Source: Tolypeutes matacus (lineage: Eukaryota > Chordata > Mammalia > Cingulata > Chlamyphoridae). From it: DNA of 64,000 nucleotides. Location of the stretch: positions 45,843,251 to 45,907,250 of the forward strand of contig JAKSZT010053928.1 of NCBI GenBank assembly GCA_026826555.1, in the 5' to 3' direction. Positions 9,854 to 20,848 of this stretch are shown here, in pieces. Under the pieces are notes generated by a model, which worked only from the letters and a program-made list of their open reading frames with translations, did not search any database and was not told the DNA's origin. Within the stretch, counting starts at the first letter, position 1; every line of letters begins with the position of its first letter. The position numbers and the translations under genes are program-made.

Positions 9854-11589
9854 ATTTATCAGTTGCACCTTTCAGTCTCTGCAGCTGCAGGTCTTGCTCT
9901 GTTCAGATTAGCTGCTTACCTCATAGCAGCCAAGGCTTCCTTTCACAAACTGTTCATGGCTGTAAGTTTCCAGGGTGGGAGAAAAGGATGGCATTAAGCC
10001 TTTGTGTCAAGTTCTTCTCTTGTTATTGGAGTCCATTTATAGGTCTCTTTGGGCTGTGCAATGATCTATATATCTTTAGCAGCTGAGGAGTTTTGGTTCT
10101 TCTCCCAGATGTGACCCTGTCTCATTTCCTAGGTCTTGCTGTTTCCAGGCAGAATGTGGTACATGGCAGGTATGTAGGTGGTTGTGTATGTGCACTTGTA
10201 TGTCTATACTCTTTTAAATACTGGGGAAACTTGCAATAAAGAGATACGTTTTCAGCTTCTCCTTTATATCTTTTCTGCATTATTGAAGAAAAAGTCGTCT
10301 TAAGTATTGACATGCCAACATGTTCTATATTATGCCTAATCAGGGGACAGAGATGCCCACATGGTATGATGGAAGAAGCTTAAAAAGGTCCTCTTAGCCC
10401 AAAAATATCATCCTTGTTGGTTGGTCCCTAAAGTCCTAAATTCTGCCTAAGACCCCTGCTTGAATACACACTTCCTATAAAGGCAAACATAATAAGCTAG
10501 TGCCTTTCAATTATTCACAATAGCATTCATCAACAAAAGGCTTTGGATGTCCCAAATGTCAACCAGGTGACCAGAATTTTGTTGAGAGAATTGGTAAACA
10601 GAAGGATGCTAAAGCCTGGAGCAGTGAGAAGGTAAGGTGGGGTCGGGCAAGACAGGGATGAGGGAAAGGGGGGAACCATGGGAGCACTGGGTACCTGAAA
10701 ATCAGAGAAAGGAAAAATGGTCAGAATGAAATCTTTGCCCACGTTTAAATTTTGCTTAGGGGCAGCCTTGAATATGGGCATAAATCATAACCTCTCATAC
10801 CACCGTTGCTCACTAAAAGCCCCAAACCAAGCTTGCATTCCCATTGCATATGGATTGACTCTGAGACTTGTGTGTGGGGGTGTCAATCTGTTTCTGGATT
10901 TACCAGCATGGAATGCTGTGAAAATGACAACATGCTACTTGGTGCTACCTGAGAAACTTAATTCTGTCCAATCTCCATCTATCATGCTTAGGAGATTTTT
11001 TTTTACACTAGTGAGATATCTTCCTTATTTCCTAGAGGCAGATTAAATGTTATATCTGCATACCCAGAACTGCAAATCCTGAAAAAGAATATCCTCTCCT
11101 ATGGATGCATGACCCAGTGTGTAGAGGTCCTGACTGGTCATGGACTACAATGACATGATACCACTTGGCCAAGTGATTATAGTTTTGTCCTGTTTTAAAC
11201 TTATGCTTTCTCCTTCATCTAAGATGTTGTTATTGGGGCAATGACAGTGAGATGTTCTTTTTGAGTTGGCTTTTTTGGGAGTGGGATCCATTGAAACCCC
11301 TTCTAATGAGTTCTGCATTGACAGTTGGGAAGAGAACTAGCCTGGGGATGAGAACAGAGCTAAGTGGCCAGGGAAGAACTTGAACCCAAGACACTGCATT
11401 CCTCTTAGGTCATGCCAAAACCCAACAAGTAACTGGGCAAGACGCAGATAGAGATGATTCTCAACAAGGGTTGCTTTGAAATGTGAAGGAAATAAACCAA
11501 AAGCTGGCATCTGATGACACATTCTTCCCTCCCAAAGCATAGTTGTTTTATTTTATTTTTCTAATTTCAGAATGCTAAAGTGAGGATGG
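9854..11589. other. unique non-coding stretch
   Basis: No gene recognised. The 109-codon plus frame at 10717-11046 and the minus frames of 63-83 codons show no domain. Holds the first copy (11134-11154) of a 21-bp exact repeat shared with 13212-13232. Confidence 0.45.
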
Positions 11590-11725
11590 GTCATCCAGTC
11601 CCAAAAGGGGGTGGTCAGACCTAGAGATTTAATTGATTTTCCTGAGGTCACACAACTAGTATTACAAAAAAGAATAGAACCCAGGTTGGACACCTGAGTT
11701 AGTTCAGTTCTTTATCTTTTATCAT
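11590..11725 (-). mobile_element. MIR SINE remnant
   Basis: Antisense MIR: 'GAGATTTAATTGATTTTCC', 'TGAGGTCACACAACTAGTA' and 'AGAACCCAGGTTGGACACC'. Confidence 0.65.
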
Positions 11726-12999
11726 ATAATATTCCAGAAAGAGAAGATGTTCTTTAGAAAAACTGCATAGAGGAAAGAGAAGTATACTGCATTCTTACAT
11801 CTTGAAATTCCACTGCAGTAATCATCATGACCCATATTTCTGAGAGTTAGGAGGCCCAGAGGTAATTTCCCCTTTCAGGTTTTACAGGAGAAATTCCTTA
11901 TAATGTACCGCAAGGAAATGGTACTATTAACTTCATTATGCTTTTTTAATTTTACATAATCAAATCATGAAGTGTTGAGTAGAAATTATAGCTCCCTTGC
12001 AATAGCTTTTAAGTTTTTGGGCCAGAGGAACCATAGCATAAAGAAACCCACAGTCTAAGTGTGGAATAAAGCTTCAACTTGAGGAACTGAGTTCATGGTT
12101 CTTAGTCACAATCGTGCTTTCAGGACATGGCACCGGGGAGGGTCAGATTGGGGGAGGGGCATATGGGTACACAGGAGAGAGCCCTGGTGACGCTGAAGTA
12201 TTCTTGGCGGTTGAAGAGTTTTTCCTTTATAAATCACCCTTATTGAGAAAATAGTGAAAGGTAAGTGAAAATGAAATGAAAAACTTGTTTCAAAGTAGGG
12301 GGTAAAGGCCCAGAGAATGGCGACCACAAGTTTGCCACCACCCATAGGGGTGTGGAGTAGCCGTACGTTCATGGGAAATTATAGTCTTCTCTTTGGTATA
12401 ATAAAAGTCACCCCAGAAATCGAAGTCTCTTCTTGAACCAAAATTGTACAGCCATCCCCAGGATGCTTTTCAATCAGAAAAAGTCACCATTTCATACTGT
12501 GCTTTTTCTTTGCAAAAATCATTCCCAAGCTGCTTGTACAGCTCCTTGACACTTGTGGCTGTGATAGCATTTAGCTGATGAGAAGACTGCAGAGTCAATT
12601 ATCTTTTTGACCAGCTCACATTTCAAGAGCAGACATTTTCTTTTAATTTGATAAAAAAATAAATTATCTTTTGCTTTTGAGCACAGATAAGAGTAACAGT
12701 TTGTCTTGGGAATGATGAGTTCCTTCTTACTACCCTCATTCCTCCCCCTTCAAAAGGAATATGAGACTTTGGTGTGGACTAGCTCCTTAGCTCTGACAGA
12801 GGGAAGTGTCGTTAGAACCATACTGGAAGTGAAGGACCTACACAGGTCTTCCCATTCATGCCTCACCCTGAGTCAGTTTGCATTCAAGTCCTTAGGGCAA
12901 TTATGCAGTCCACCAGCAGCGTGCTTTAGCTAAGTCAATCAACACACATCGTTGAACACCTGACTTATATTTGAAAGGTTTTAATGGCTATAGGGATGT
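11726..12999. other. unique non-coding stretch
   Basis: No gene or named repeat recognised. Open frames up to 88 codons have no domain. Confidence 0.45.
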
Positions 13000-13495
13000 G
13001 CTAGGTATTTTCCATTTCCCCTCCAGTCCACTCCTCCTCCTCCTCTACCTGTCTTTGTGCCCCTGGAGTCTCTGTCATGTGGACCTTGTCAAAAGTCTCC
13101 CTTGTCTCCTGGTATCTGGTTGAGTTTGGCCAAATGGAGGAACCAGCAAGAGATGAGAGATGGGGAGGAGAGAGACTGGTTGAAGTATTTCTTTTCCTAC
13201 TCTCTCCCTGCCTGGTCATGGACTACAATGACTGAGCACCTCTGCCTAAGATTGAAGCTTTTTGGGGGTGATCCTCTCCCATGTTTCCAGGGACAGTTAA
13301 AGCCATAGCTCTCTCTGTGTTCCATATCTTCTCTCTCACCATGCCCCTTTGGTGCTAATGGCTCCTGGATGTGGTCAGCCCATCCTTGTTGATTTGCTTT
13401 AGCTCTGTCCACACTATCAGACTCTTTTCAATTAAGTTGGTTGATTTTGTCATCTCTTTCCTTTGGGGACACCCTGACAGATACAGGGAGATATA
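13000..13495 (+). mobile_element. old interspersed repeat, family not named (copy 1)
   Basis: About 490 bp. Its reverse complement shares an ordered set of blocks with 19505-19975: a start near 'GTCAGGGT', 'GGAAAGAGATGACA', 'GAGCCATTAGCACC', 'TTGCTGGTTCCTCCATTTGG', and an end near 'TACCTAGCACA'. I recognise the pattern as a dispersed mammalian repeat but cannot name the family, so the strand is arbitrary (opposite to copy 2). The frames of 71-87 codons within it are not genes. It also contains the second copy of a 21-bp exact repeat (13212-13232). Confidence 0.6.
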
Positions 13496-13892
13496 CCCCT
13501 TCAAATTTTGTACTGTTGATTTGATGGTTTGAGGCAGCCAACCTACTAAGCAGGAAGAATAACATAACATGAAAGACATAGACCTTGTGGTACTGACAAT
13601 AATAGGATTTGAGATCATTGCTGGAGGAGATGAGAGGGGGTCATGAAGGAGATGGGGTTATGGCTGTTTTGGAGCAATGGGGAGAATTTGGTAGGTGAGG
13701 ACTCTGAGGTGGTGAAAAAGAAAAGTATAAGCCACGGAGAGTGTCCTACCCCATCTGGTGACAACTAATTTCATTACTCAATTATTTTCACTCAGAGTAA
13801 TTTCTTCATGATCTCTAATATAAATTTCTGCTGTAGTATCTTCAGTTATTTCCCTCTCTTCCCCCGTTTAGTGACTAGAAGTAATTCTAAAG
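13496..13892. other. unique non-coding stretch
   Basis: Nothing recognised. Confidence 0.45.
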
Positions 13893-14070
13893 CAGGGCTC
13901 AGCAAACTTTTTTTGTAAAGGGCCAGATGGTAAATATTGTAGGTTTGCAGGCCAGATGGTCTCTGTCACAGGTACTCAACTCTGCTGCTGTAGCAAGAAA
14001 TCAGCCACAGACAATACATGAACAAATGGACATGGCTGTGTTCCAATAAAACTTTATTTACAGACACAGG
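13893..14070 (+). mobile_element. MER20 hAT-Charlie MITE
   Basis: Starts with CAGGGCTCAGCAAACTTTTT and continues 'GTAAAGGGCCAGATGGTAAA', 'CAGGCCAGATGGTCTCTGTC', 'CTACTGTAGC'-like and 'GGCTGTGTTCCAATAAAACT' up to 'TTTATTTACAGACACAGG'. This is the MER20 order, with the last ~40 bases of the consensus lost. MER20 is a short non-autonomous hAT element; some copies act as regulatory DNA in placental mammals (known of the family, not shown here). Confidence 0.85.
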
Positions 14071-15449
14071 AAGCAGTCTGAATTCTAAAGGACATCTGCA
14101 TGCATAAGAGAAATAGGAAGTTTGATAGGCCAGGTTCACCTTTCCTGGGAGCTAATTTTCTGAGTAGTGACTTTTGTTTGTCCTTGGGGCATGCAGGATG
14201 CCAAGGCGGGCAAAGGAGAAGATTTAGGCTCTTATGCAAAAACAGATACCAAGTAGCAAAAGTTGACCAACAGGGAGGTATGTTAGAAAGCCCAAAACTA
14301 ACAGACATTTCCTAAATCCAAGATAGGGGCATTGTTAATGTTGTTCAGTGCAGCCAGTAGATTGTGAAGACTAAGAAAACAAATCTTCCTTTTCTTTTGT
14401 AGTGCTTCAGGCATGACTTTCATTTTCTGAATGCTCACGGGACTCTGATTAGACACCCTTCACCACAGCGATGCTGTACAGTGTACAAAATACCAGGTTT
14501 CTACTTATTCACACCCAGCTGCCCTTGGGCACTTCTATTGATGGAAGAGTATATAACACAGTGTTTACTCTGCACCTCTGACTGCTGGGCATATCCTAAG
14601 TTGTCCTCTGGGAAGCTTAACCTTGTTGCTCTCATATCAAAAGTACCCTGCATTTCCCAAGTGAGCACAAAGTGGAGGGGGCTCAAAGAATGGGAGAGAG
14701 CACCTCGTTCCCCCAACTGCTTCATTCCCTCTAAATGGACTATTAGGTCAGTCGTCTCCTTGATGTCCTGAGAAGAACAGAGAGCTGTAGGCCACAATCA
14801 GGTGTTGGAAAGTGGGGTGATCTCTGAGGATCCAGCCCAGGCCATGCTTAGAATAAAGCAATAGGCAAAGAACAGACTTTGGGTCTAGGTTAGTAACCTT
14901 TCTGAGTGTTGTGCTGAATGTTTGGTTATGCCCCCTTGGAACTGGGGGAAATTGGAGTTAGAGAAGTGCTAGCCCTTTAGATTAATGTTTACCCAGTGAA
15001 TCTACCTGCCAGCCTGGGTGAGCCATCTTGGAAGGTCAAGGAAAATGCTGGAGAAATGCCTTGCCTACCTGCTCTCCCACGAGGCAGTACCTGGGTGCCA
15101 TGGATGGGTTTGGGGGCAGGTGGGACACAGCCCAGAGTAGCTGGTTGTTAGGGATCTTGAAGGGGCACCTGAACAACAAGAGGAGATCAGAATCCAAAAA
15201 GAACAGTGCTGAGAGCAAGATGAGAGATTTGCAGCAGGATGGTATTGAGGAGAGAATCTGAGTGGAGCACAGCCCAGAAGAGCAGGCGGATGGGCCTGCT
15301 ACAGGTAAAGAATGTCCAAGCAGTGGGCAATCAAGCTGCAAGAGTCTAACATCACAGCCACTTTCACAGACAGCTCCGCATGTTCAGTCAGCAAATCATG
15401 TATTGAATCTAGACCTGGATGGCTTCCTGTCCTTAAAAATAATATTGAG
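14071..15449. other. unique non-coding stretch
   Basis: About 1.4 kb with no recognised gene or repeat. The opposed frames of 96-98 codons at about 14481-14797 and 77-101 codons at about 15028-15341 overlap on both strands and show no domain. Confidence 0.45.
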
Positions 15450-15665
15450 GCTTAAAATGTTCTAGGTACTCTGCTCACTCACTGCTTTATGTGGGAATTG
15501 TCATTTAATACTTACTTCAAAGTAGGAATTCTAATTATCCCTATTTTACAAATGTGAAATCTTAAACGAAACAAGTTAATCAACATTCCCAAAGCTGTAG
15601 ACCTGGTAAGTGATAGATTTGGCCTTTCACCTCAGGTCTGGCTACCTCCAGACTACACTGCGTCT
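15450..15665 (-). mobile_element. MIR SINE remnant
   Basis: Antisense MIR: 'CATTTAATACTTACTTCAAA', 'CCCTATTTTACAAATGTGAAA', 'AACAAGTTAATCAACATTCC', 'GTAAGTGATAG' and 'TCTGGCTACCTCCAGACTAC'. Almost the full MIR core is traceable. Confidence 0.75.
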
Positions 15666-16699
15666 GTACAGCTAGCAGGCCTGAAGCAGGAAACGCTTTC
15701 GTGCCAGTGCCTAGGAGCTCCTTGGATGGCACTTCCCAACCTTAAAGGGGTCTAGTCTCAAGAATGAGTGATTCACATATGGATTAGCACATCTGCCTTA
15801 TCTGTGTCTACTAATAGGAGAGGCTGGGTCTGCTTTCTGCAAATAATTATCAAATCAGCAGAGCGCACGGTGGTGGAACTAGGAATGTGGGTGTTAATTT
15901 AGGTCTGATGTTTGGACTTGTGGTTTTTCCCATTAACCAGGTCTTGGAAGCAAACATTAGTAGAAATAAAGTTTACAATTACATCTGTCTTTCTCTGTAT
16001 ATATGAATATAATTCGATGTTTTTCCCCCCCTGAGGACTGGTGGTGGTGTGTAGAAGGTGGAATTATTGACCAGAATGGGAGTAGAGAGGGGAGGGAGAG
16101 GAGAATGACAGAGCAGATCCAAAGTATGCCTGGGCCCAGTATGCATCAGGGTGATCCTACAGATTGATGGCACGCTTTTTGGCTGGGCTGCTGACTGATG
16201 GGGCAGGGTAGAGAGCCAAAGTAATGTCCAGCGTGGAGATTCATGAAGAAATGCCATTTGTCTGCTCGCCACTTGCATTTGGAGCTGCCTCCTCCAGGGT
16301 TGCTCAAAGGAGGGTCTGTGCTCCTTGTGGTTAGTGTTCACCCCAGGCAACTTTTTTCCTCTCCTTCCTCCCAATGTTGGAAATAAGGCAGGCTGCCATA
16401 GCCACATCTTCCAGAGTTTGTATTAAAATGTCCTTTCCTGAGCTGCTGTAATACCTGCTTCTGGTCTTTATCACTTCACTTAGGACATTGCCAAACGTCT
16501 GTCTTCTTCAGTGCTCTTGATATTTTGAGCTGGAAAATTCATTGGGCAGGGAACTGCCCTGTGCACTATGGGATGTTAAGCCACATCCCTGCCCTCTACT
16601 CCCCCACCCCCCTAGCCCCGCCATTGTGACAAAAAGATCTCTCCAGACGTGGCCAGATGTTCCCCTGGGATCATAATCATCCTGGAGTAAACAAAACTG
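15666..16699. other. unique non-coding stretch
   Basis: No gene recognised. The 142-codon minus frame at 15979-16407 and the 108-codon minus frame at 16508-16834 lack any recognisable domain. Confidence 0.45.
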
Positions 16700-16800
16700 T
16701 AAGCTTCTTGAAGGCATGAACCATGACATAGTCCTATTTGTGTCCGTAATGCTGACACACAGAATGACCCTAATGAAATGAGTGAATGGGAACATGGACT
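16700..16800 (+). mobile_element. L2 LINE 3' end remnant
   Basis: Sense L2 terminus, worn: 'GTAAGCTTCTTGAAGGCATG', 'ACCATGACATAGTCCTATTTG', then '...GAATGACCCTAATGAAATGAGTGAATG'-like decay. Confidence 0.5.
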
Positions 16801-16959
16801 TATCTGCGAGTAACTCTTTATGAACTAAGCACACATTAGCGGGGGATATTGCATATGGGGTCAGGGGGGAACTGAGAGCTGGTCAGGAAGTTAGAGAGGG
16901 CAGTCGACACGCTGCATCTCAGTTTTCCTCAAGAATGATCCTAATACATATGTAAAGTT

Positions 16960-17175
16960 TTTGGTTTTACATCAGAGATTCTTCACATGATATCATGGAC
17001 CTCTCGCATCCCAATGAGCATGATAGAGGAAATTTATGAAGAGCCTTCAGAGGCTTTGAACTCTGTGAAATATTTTTTAGTAGATTTCGTGTGTAGCTGC
17101 ATGTGTGCATTTCCTTGGGGAGCCAGTCTATAGGTAAAATTACCTTCTCAAAAGTTTCTGTGGCACAAAAATGAT
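16960..17175 (+). mobile_element. hAT-like MITE, worn (copy 1)
   Basis: Ordered blocks 'AGAGATTCTTCACATGATAT', 'CATGGACCTC', 'GAACTCTGTGAAAT', 'GCATTTCCTTGGGGAGCC' and 'TTCTCAAAAGTTTCTGTGGC' followed by ACAAAAATGAT. They are similar in order to the better preserved element at 29266-29457. I recognise a mammalian hAT-type MITE but do not commit to a family name. Confidence 0.5.
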
Positions 17176-17774
17176 GAGGTGGCCTCCCCTGCCACTAGTC
17201 CAGTGAGCCCTGCCCATGGCACCTGTCTATAGATTGCTCAGCTTTTTGAGTTACCAGGCAGGTGCCCGGCAGCACCTGACCCTATCACCTGTACTCAGGT
17301 GTGGCAGTGAGTGTTGTCTGTCTGTCCCAGGCACTATTCTGTGGATACTCCAGGTCTCAGGGATTAAGAAGTGACAATAGGAAATGGAAATATTTTCAAA
17401 TCTCTTTGCAAAGTGCTCTGTTATGGGAAAAGGATGAAATGATAATGCTCTCACAGTGTTAGTGAGTACAGATGAGCAGGGACATTTGCTGGCATGTTCC
17501 AGGTTTTCTCAGGGCTCTCCAATCTGCTTGTCATTCTCCTGGTGTTTCGCCATCTTTCAACAATGGGGATCATCAGATCATGCAAGTTTCCATGGCAACT
17601 GAGTTTTCTGCATCATCCTCTGGTAGTCGAAGATCGTTCCTGCGGCATCCTCTCTAGTGCTTTGTCCCTAACAAGAGGGAGAGCTTTCATCCATCTCCTT
17701 AGAAGCTGATCCTGAAACCCAATAGACAGCTGGGTCTTTGCTCTGATATGAGCCTGTTTTCCCTTCTCGGTTTC
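17176..17774. other. unique non-coding stretch
   Basis: Nothing recognised. Open frames of 61-71 codons only. Confidence 0.45.
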
Positions 17775-18035
17775 TAATTGATTAGCCTAGGAATTAAGCA
17801 CCTACTACGTTCAAAGCACAGTGTTAAGAAATGCAAATTGTGGTTTCTGCTTTACAAAGCCTTAAAAATTTCTGGTGACACATATGCAAATCATAGTATA
17901 CCGTGATGGGGGTATACAGTGATGGGGTTATACAGTGGTGCAAGCAGTAACAGTGAAGGGCTTTAGAAAGAAGAGCTTGCGCTGCTGGCTGTATTAGCCA
18001 GGGAAGGCTTCCCCAAGGAAGAGGGCTTTCATATG
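17775..18035 (-). mobile_element. L2 LINE 3' end remnant
   Basis: Antisense L2: 'TTAAGCACCTACTACGTTCA', 'GTGGTTTCTGCTTTACAAAG', then 'CCAGGGAAGGCTTCCCCAAG' (the L2 'agggaaggcctc' block). Contains a short tandem array at 17897-17940. Confidence 0.6.
17897..17940. repeat. short tandem repeat, ~17-bp unit x 2.5
   Basis: Three successive units of the form TATAC(C/A)GTGATGGGG, the last one partial. It sits inside the L2 remnant and probably arose by slippage. Confidence 0.7.
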
Positions 18036-18924
18036 CCTCCTCTAGCAAATTGGTCCAAATGTAATCTATGGTGTCCCTGAGTTCCCCAAAGCAAAAAAAT
18101 ACTGAGAAATACCTCGGTGTCTTAAAAGAATAGTGTATGGCTCTGATCTGCCTGGCTGATACTTGAGGAATTGCTGAGATCCTAGGAGAGCTCTATTGTC
18201 ATCCTGAATTATCTGCTCTTTCTTCTTGTTCCCTCTAGCCACACCCTTCTCCTCTCTAAATGCTCCCTTACCCATGCTTCCTGGTGTGGGGCAAAATACA
18301 TCCCATAGCTAAACCATTCTGATGTCCTCTCTTCCCATTCTTTTATCAGTGTACATTTATTAGCTGTATTTTAGCAGCCTAACTGCCTTACACTAATTTA
18401 CCACCCTCTACTATTGTTCATTATTATCAGTTAATATTAAGTATCCATGGGGTTGATGGCCATGAATTAGACAGCGTTTCTCATTATTTTATGTTGCATT
18501 GCCATGTTCCATTGCTTTGGTTCAACTCAGCAAGTATTTATGATCTTTTTGCCAGTTTTCTGTTCCTGGGACAGTCTTCATTTCCATCCCAATTTCAATT
18601 AATATTTCAATTGCAAATCCAGGAGCCATTGTTTTAAAACGCTTTGCTCAACACCCAATGCACAGCTTCCATTCTGTGTACTAATTCTGCAATTCTCTTC
18701 TATCACAAAATCCCATTTGCCTGGGCTGCTCCCTACAAGCCCAAACAGTGATTCTTCCTGGTTCCTTTACATTCCAGCCAGTTCTAGTTGTTTCCACCTC
18801 ATAAATTTCAGTTCCTTAACTAGGCTTAATGGCTCAGAATTGTCCATTTCCAAAGATGCCTCTGAGGTTTGCTTCCCTTCTGTCTTTCAGCATCTCTTTG
18901 GTTCATTGTTTTAAGCAGTTATCT
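18036..18924. other. unique non-coding stretch
   Basis: No gene or named repeat recognised. Confidence 0.45.
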
Positions 18925-19461
18925 TCAGCTTGGTAGATTTCCTAGTATAATTAATTCATTCACTGCTCTCATGCACATGGATGTGTTGAGGGAAATAAAA
19001 TATTTGGTCTGGTAAATTCTGGGATCCAACTGCAGAGCCAGCAGATAAGTAGGCTCAGGGACTGTTGGCCTTTTTATGAAGAAGCTGCCCATCCCAGAGA
19101 TGGTGTGGCCTTGAGGGGTGGAGGGAAACCAGCATACATGTGTGCAGTGCTGAGAGTGATGGTCTTGAAGGCACCAATGAGGTAGGACTGGGATGAGGCT
19201 CCTGCTGTGGTTCCATCCTCCCTGAGTGAAATCCTGGTTACAATGCAAAGGTAGATGGCCATTTAGACATCTCCTGAGGCTGGTAGGTTGTTTGGAGATC
19301 TCTTGGACGGTGATTTGAGCTCTGCTGGTAGGTCCCTGAAACAGAATCTCTGACCTAATTATCTGTTTGTCGAGGCATAATGTGGAGGAACCGAGGGTGA
19401 GAGCCAGGTTCCAGGTGGTTAACATTTCCCACCCTTTTAGGAGGTCTTGAATAACTTCCAT
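18925..19461 (-). other. 178-codon open frame, not supported as a gene
   Basis: This is the longest ATG-to-stop frame in the window. It has no signal peptide, membrane segment or motif that I recognise, and composition is mixed with several Cys and His. An overlapping frame of 62 codons (19074-19262, minus) is equally open. No upstream CpG-rich promoter, Kozak-like context, splice site or poly-A tail supports expression. It could be a decayed processed pseudogene or a chance frame; I favour chance. Confidence 0.2.
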
Positions 19462-19504
19462 AGTTTTGCCTACAGACTGTGGATCAATAAAATTGTTTCC
19501 TTAC

Positions 19505-19975
19505 TTATTGCCTCAGTCAAAGTCCTGGAAGGAAACAGATGACACACTTAAGCCAGACAATGGAGGAGAGTTTAATAAAGGGACTCTTTAGACAGGGGTG
19601 GCAGGATAGTGGGAGCTCAACAAAATAATAGTGCCACCCCCTGAGGCTAGAATCAGTGGAGAGCCATTACCACTGCTGGGCTCCTAAGGATGAGGAGAGG
19701 AGGTGGCTCCCAGAACCATGTGCCAGGGCCACCCGGCAGGAAATGCCACCTTCACTGGAAGGATGCAGCCAGGATTGAGCCAGCAAGGAGGGGATCCAGG
19801 ACACACACTCCCGCCTCACTCTCCTCTCACTGCTCAGCCCCCTGCTGGTGACTCCAATTAGCTGAACCCAAATGGAAGCCAAACAAAAATAGCTCCATGG
19901 AGCACCCTGGGCCACAGAACAGAGTGGAGAAGGGTGGAAAGTGGGTGTGAAGGGGCCAACAGAATGTATCCAGCA
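19505..19975 (-). mobile_element. old interspersed repeat, family not named (copy 2)
   Basis: Homologous in order to the reverse complement of 13000-13495: 'CTCAGTCAAAGTCCTGGAAG', 'GAAACAGATGACACACTTAA', 'GGAGAGTTTAATAAAGGGAC', 'GAGAGCCATTACCACTGCTG', 'TGCTGGTGACTCCAATTAGC', 'GAGTGGAGAAGGGTGGAAAG' and a final ATCCAGCACA. About 470 bp and fairly complete. The 103-codon minus frame at 19667-19978 lies within it and is an artefact. Confidence 0.65.
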
Positions 19976-20270
19976 CACTTATCCTAGATAATAGTCTCCA
20001 CCCCACCTCAGTCCCTCTGCTCTTACATTTCTGTCATGCTTAGTCAGACTATTATCAGAAAAGAGTTTCTGCTTGTTGCTTGCCAGCCCATTCGCTTGAA
20101 CTTGCCAACTTGGATTGACTGGACCGACACACTGTGGCACTTTCAGAGCACAAGTGCCATGTAGCGAGCAGCATGGTCTCCTTGTCAGGGGTCCAGATGT
20201 CATAATCAAGATGCCTAGCACAGGGCTGTGCACATGTGGGTGATGGTTGGGAAACATGGAGTATAAGATA

Positions 20271-20435
20271 GTGGATTGATCACTGCATTTGAAATCAGAT
20301 CCTTACATTTCACCTTGAGTCAAACACTTTACAAACTGTGTGCTTTTAGCCAGTGATGTAAACTCTCTGAATCTCTGTGTTCTAAGGGGTCAGTGGTGGG
20401 GTTGCCGTGAGGATTAAGTGAAATATGGAGCAAAA
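20271..20435 (+). mobile_element. MIR SINE remnant
   Basis: Sense MIR: 'GTGGATTGATCACTGCATTTG', 'TTAGCCAGTGATGTAAACTC', 'TCTGAATCTCTGTGTTCTAA', 'GTTGCCGTGAGGATTAAGTG'. Confidence 0.65.
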
Positions 20436-20515
20436 TGGTACTTTGGATACTGACTATACAAATGAAAGGTACTGTTATTATGCCAGTGGGACAGCTCCTA
20501 CCTGCCAGACTTTAA

Positions 20516-20547
20516 CTTATCAAAAATACGAGGGTATTTTTGATAAG
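20516..20547. repeat. perfect 14-bp inverted repeat, 4-base loop
   Basis: Left arm CTTATCAAAAATAC (20516-20529), loop GAGG (20530-20533), right arm GTATTTTTGATAAG (20534-20547). All 14 pairs are exact. It lies between two sense MIR remnants and belongs to neither that I can see. No poly-U run follows, so it is not a terminator in any usual sense. Confidence 0.95.
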
Positions 20548-20551
20548 ACAG

Positions 20552-20590
20552 TCTCAGGAACATTTATTAAGTGCCTACTGAGTATAAAGG
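20552..20590 (-). mobile_element. MIR or L2 terminal scrap
   Basis: 'GAACATTTATTAAGTGCCTA' followed by CTGAGTATAAAGG is the antisense 3' tail shared by MIR and L2. It is too short to choose between them. Confidence 0.5.
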
Positions 20591-20634
20591 ACTCACATCA
20601 AAGATGCAGTAGAAATGGAGGCATTTTAATGTAG

Positions 20635-20848
20635 TGAGAAGACCATGGGGCCTGGAGAATCAGCCTGACCTGGGTTTGAATTCTGATTGCTGTGTACTTC
20701 CTGTGTGATCTGGGACATGTTACTTTCCTTCTCTGAGCCTCTGTGTGCTTATCAATAAGGGCAGGTGATCATCTCTTACTGAAAGGGCTGGTGGGAGAAT
20801 TTTAAGTGAAAGAGCTCAAGTCAAGCACTGTGCTTGGCGGGCAGCCTT
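20635..20848 (+). mobile_element. MIR SINE, well preserved
   Basis: Sense MIR from near its 5' end: 'GCCTGGAGAATCAGCCTGAC', 'CTGGGTTTGAATTCTGATTG' (B-box region), 'TGTGTGATCTGGGACATGTT', 'ACTTTCCTTCTCTGAGCCTC', then 'GGAGAATTTTAAGTGAAAGAG' and 'CAAGCACTGTGCTTGGC'. About 210 bp, close to full length. Confidence 0.85.
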
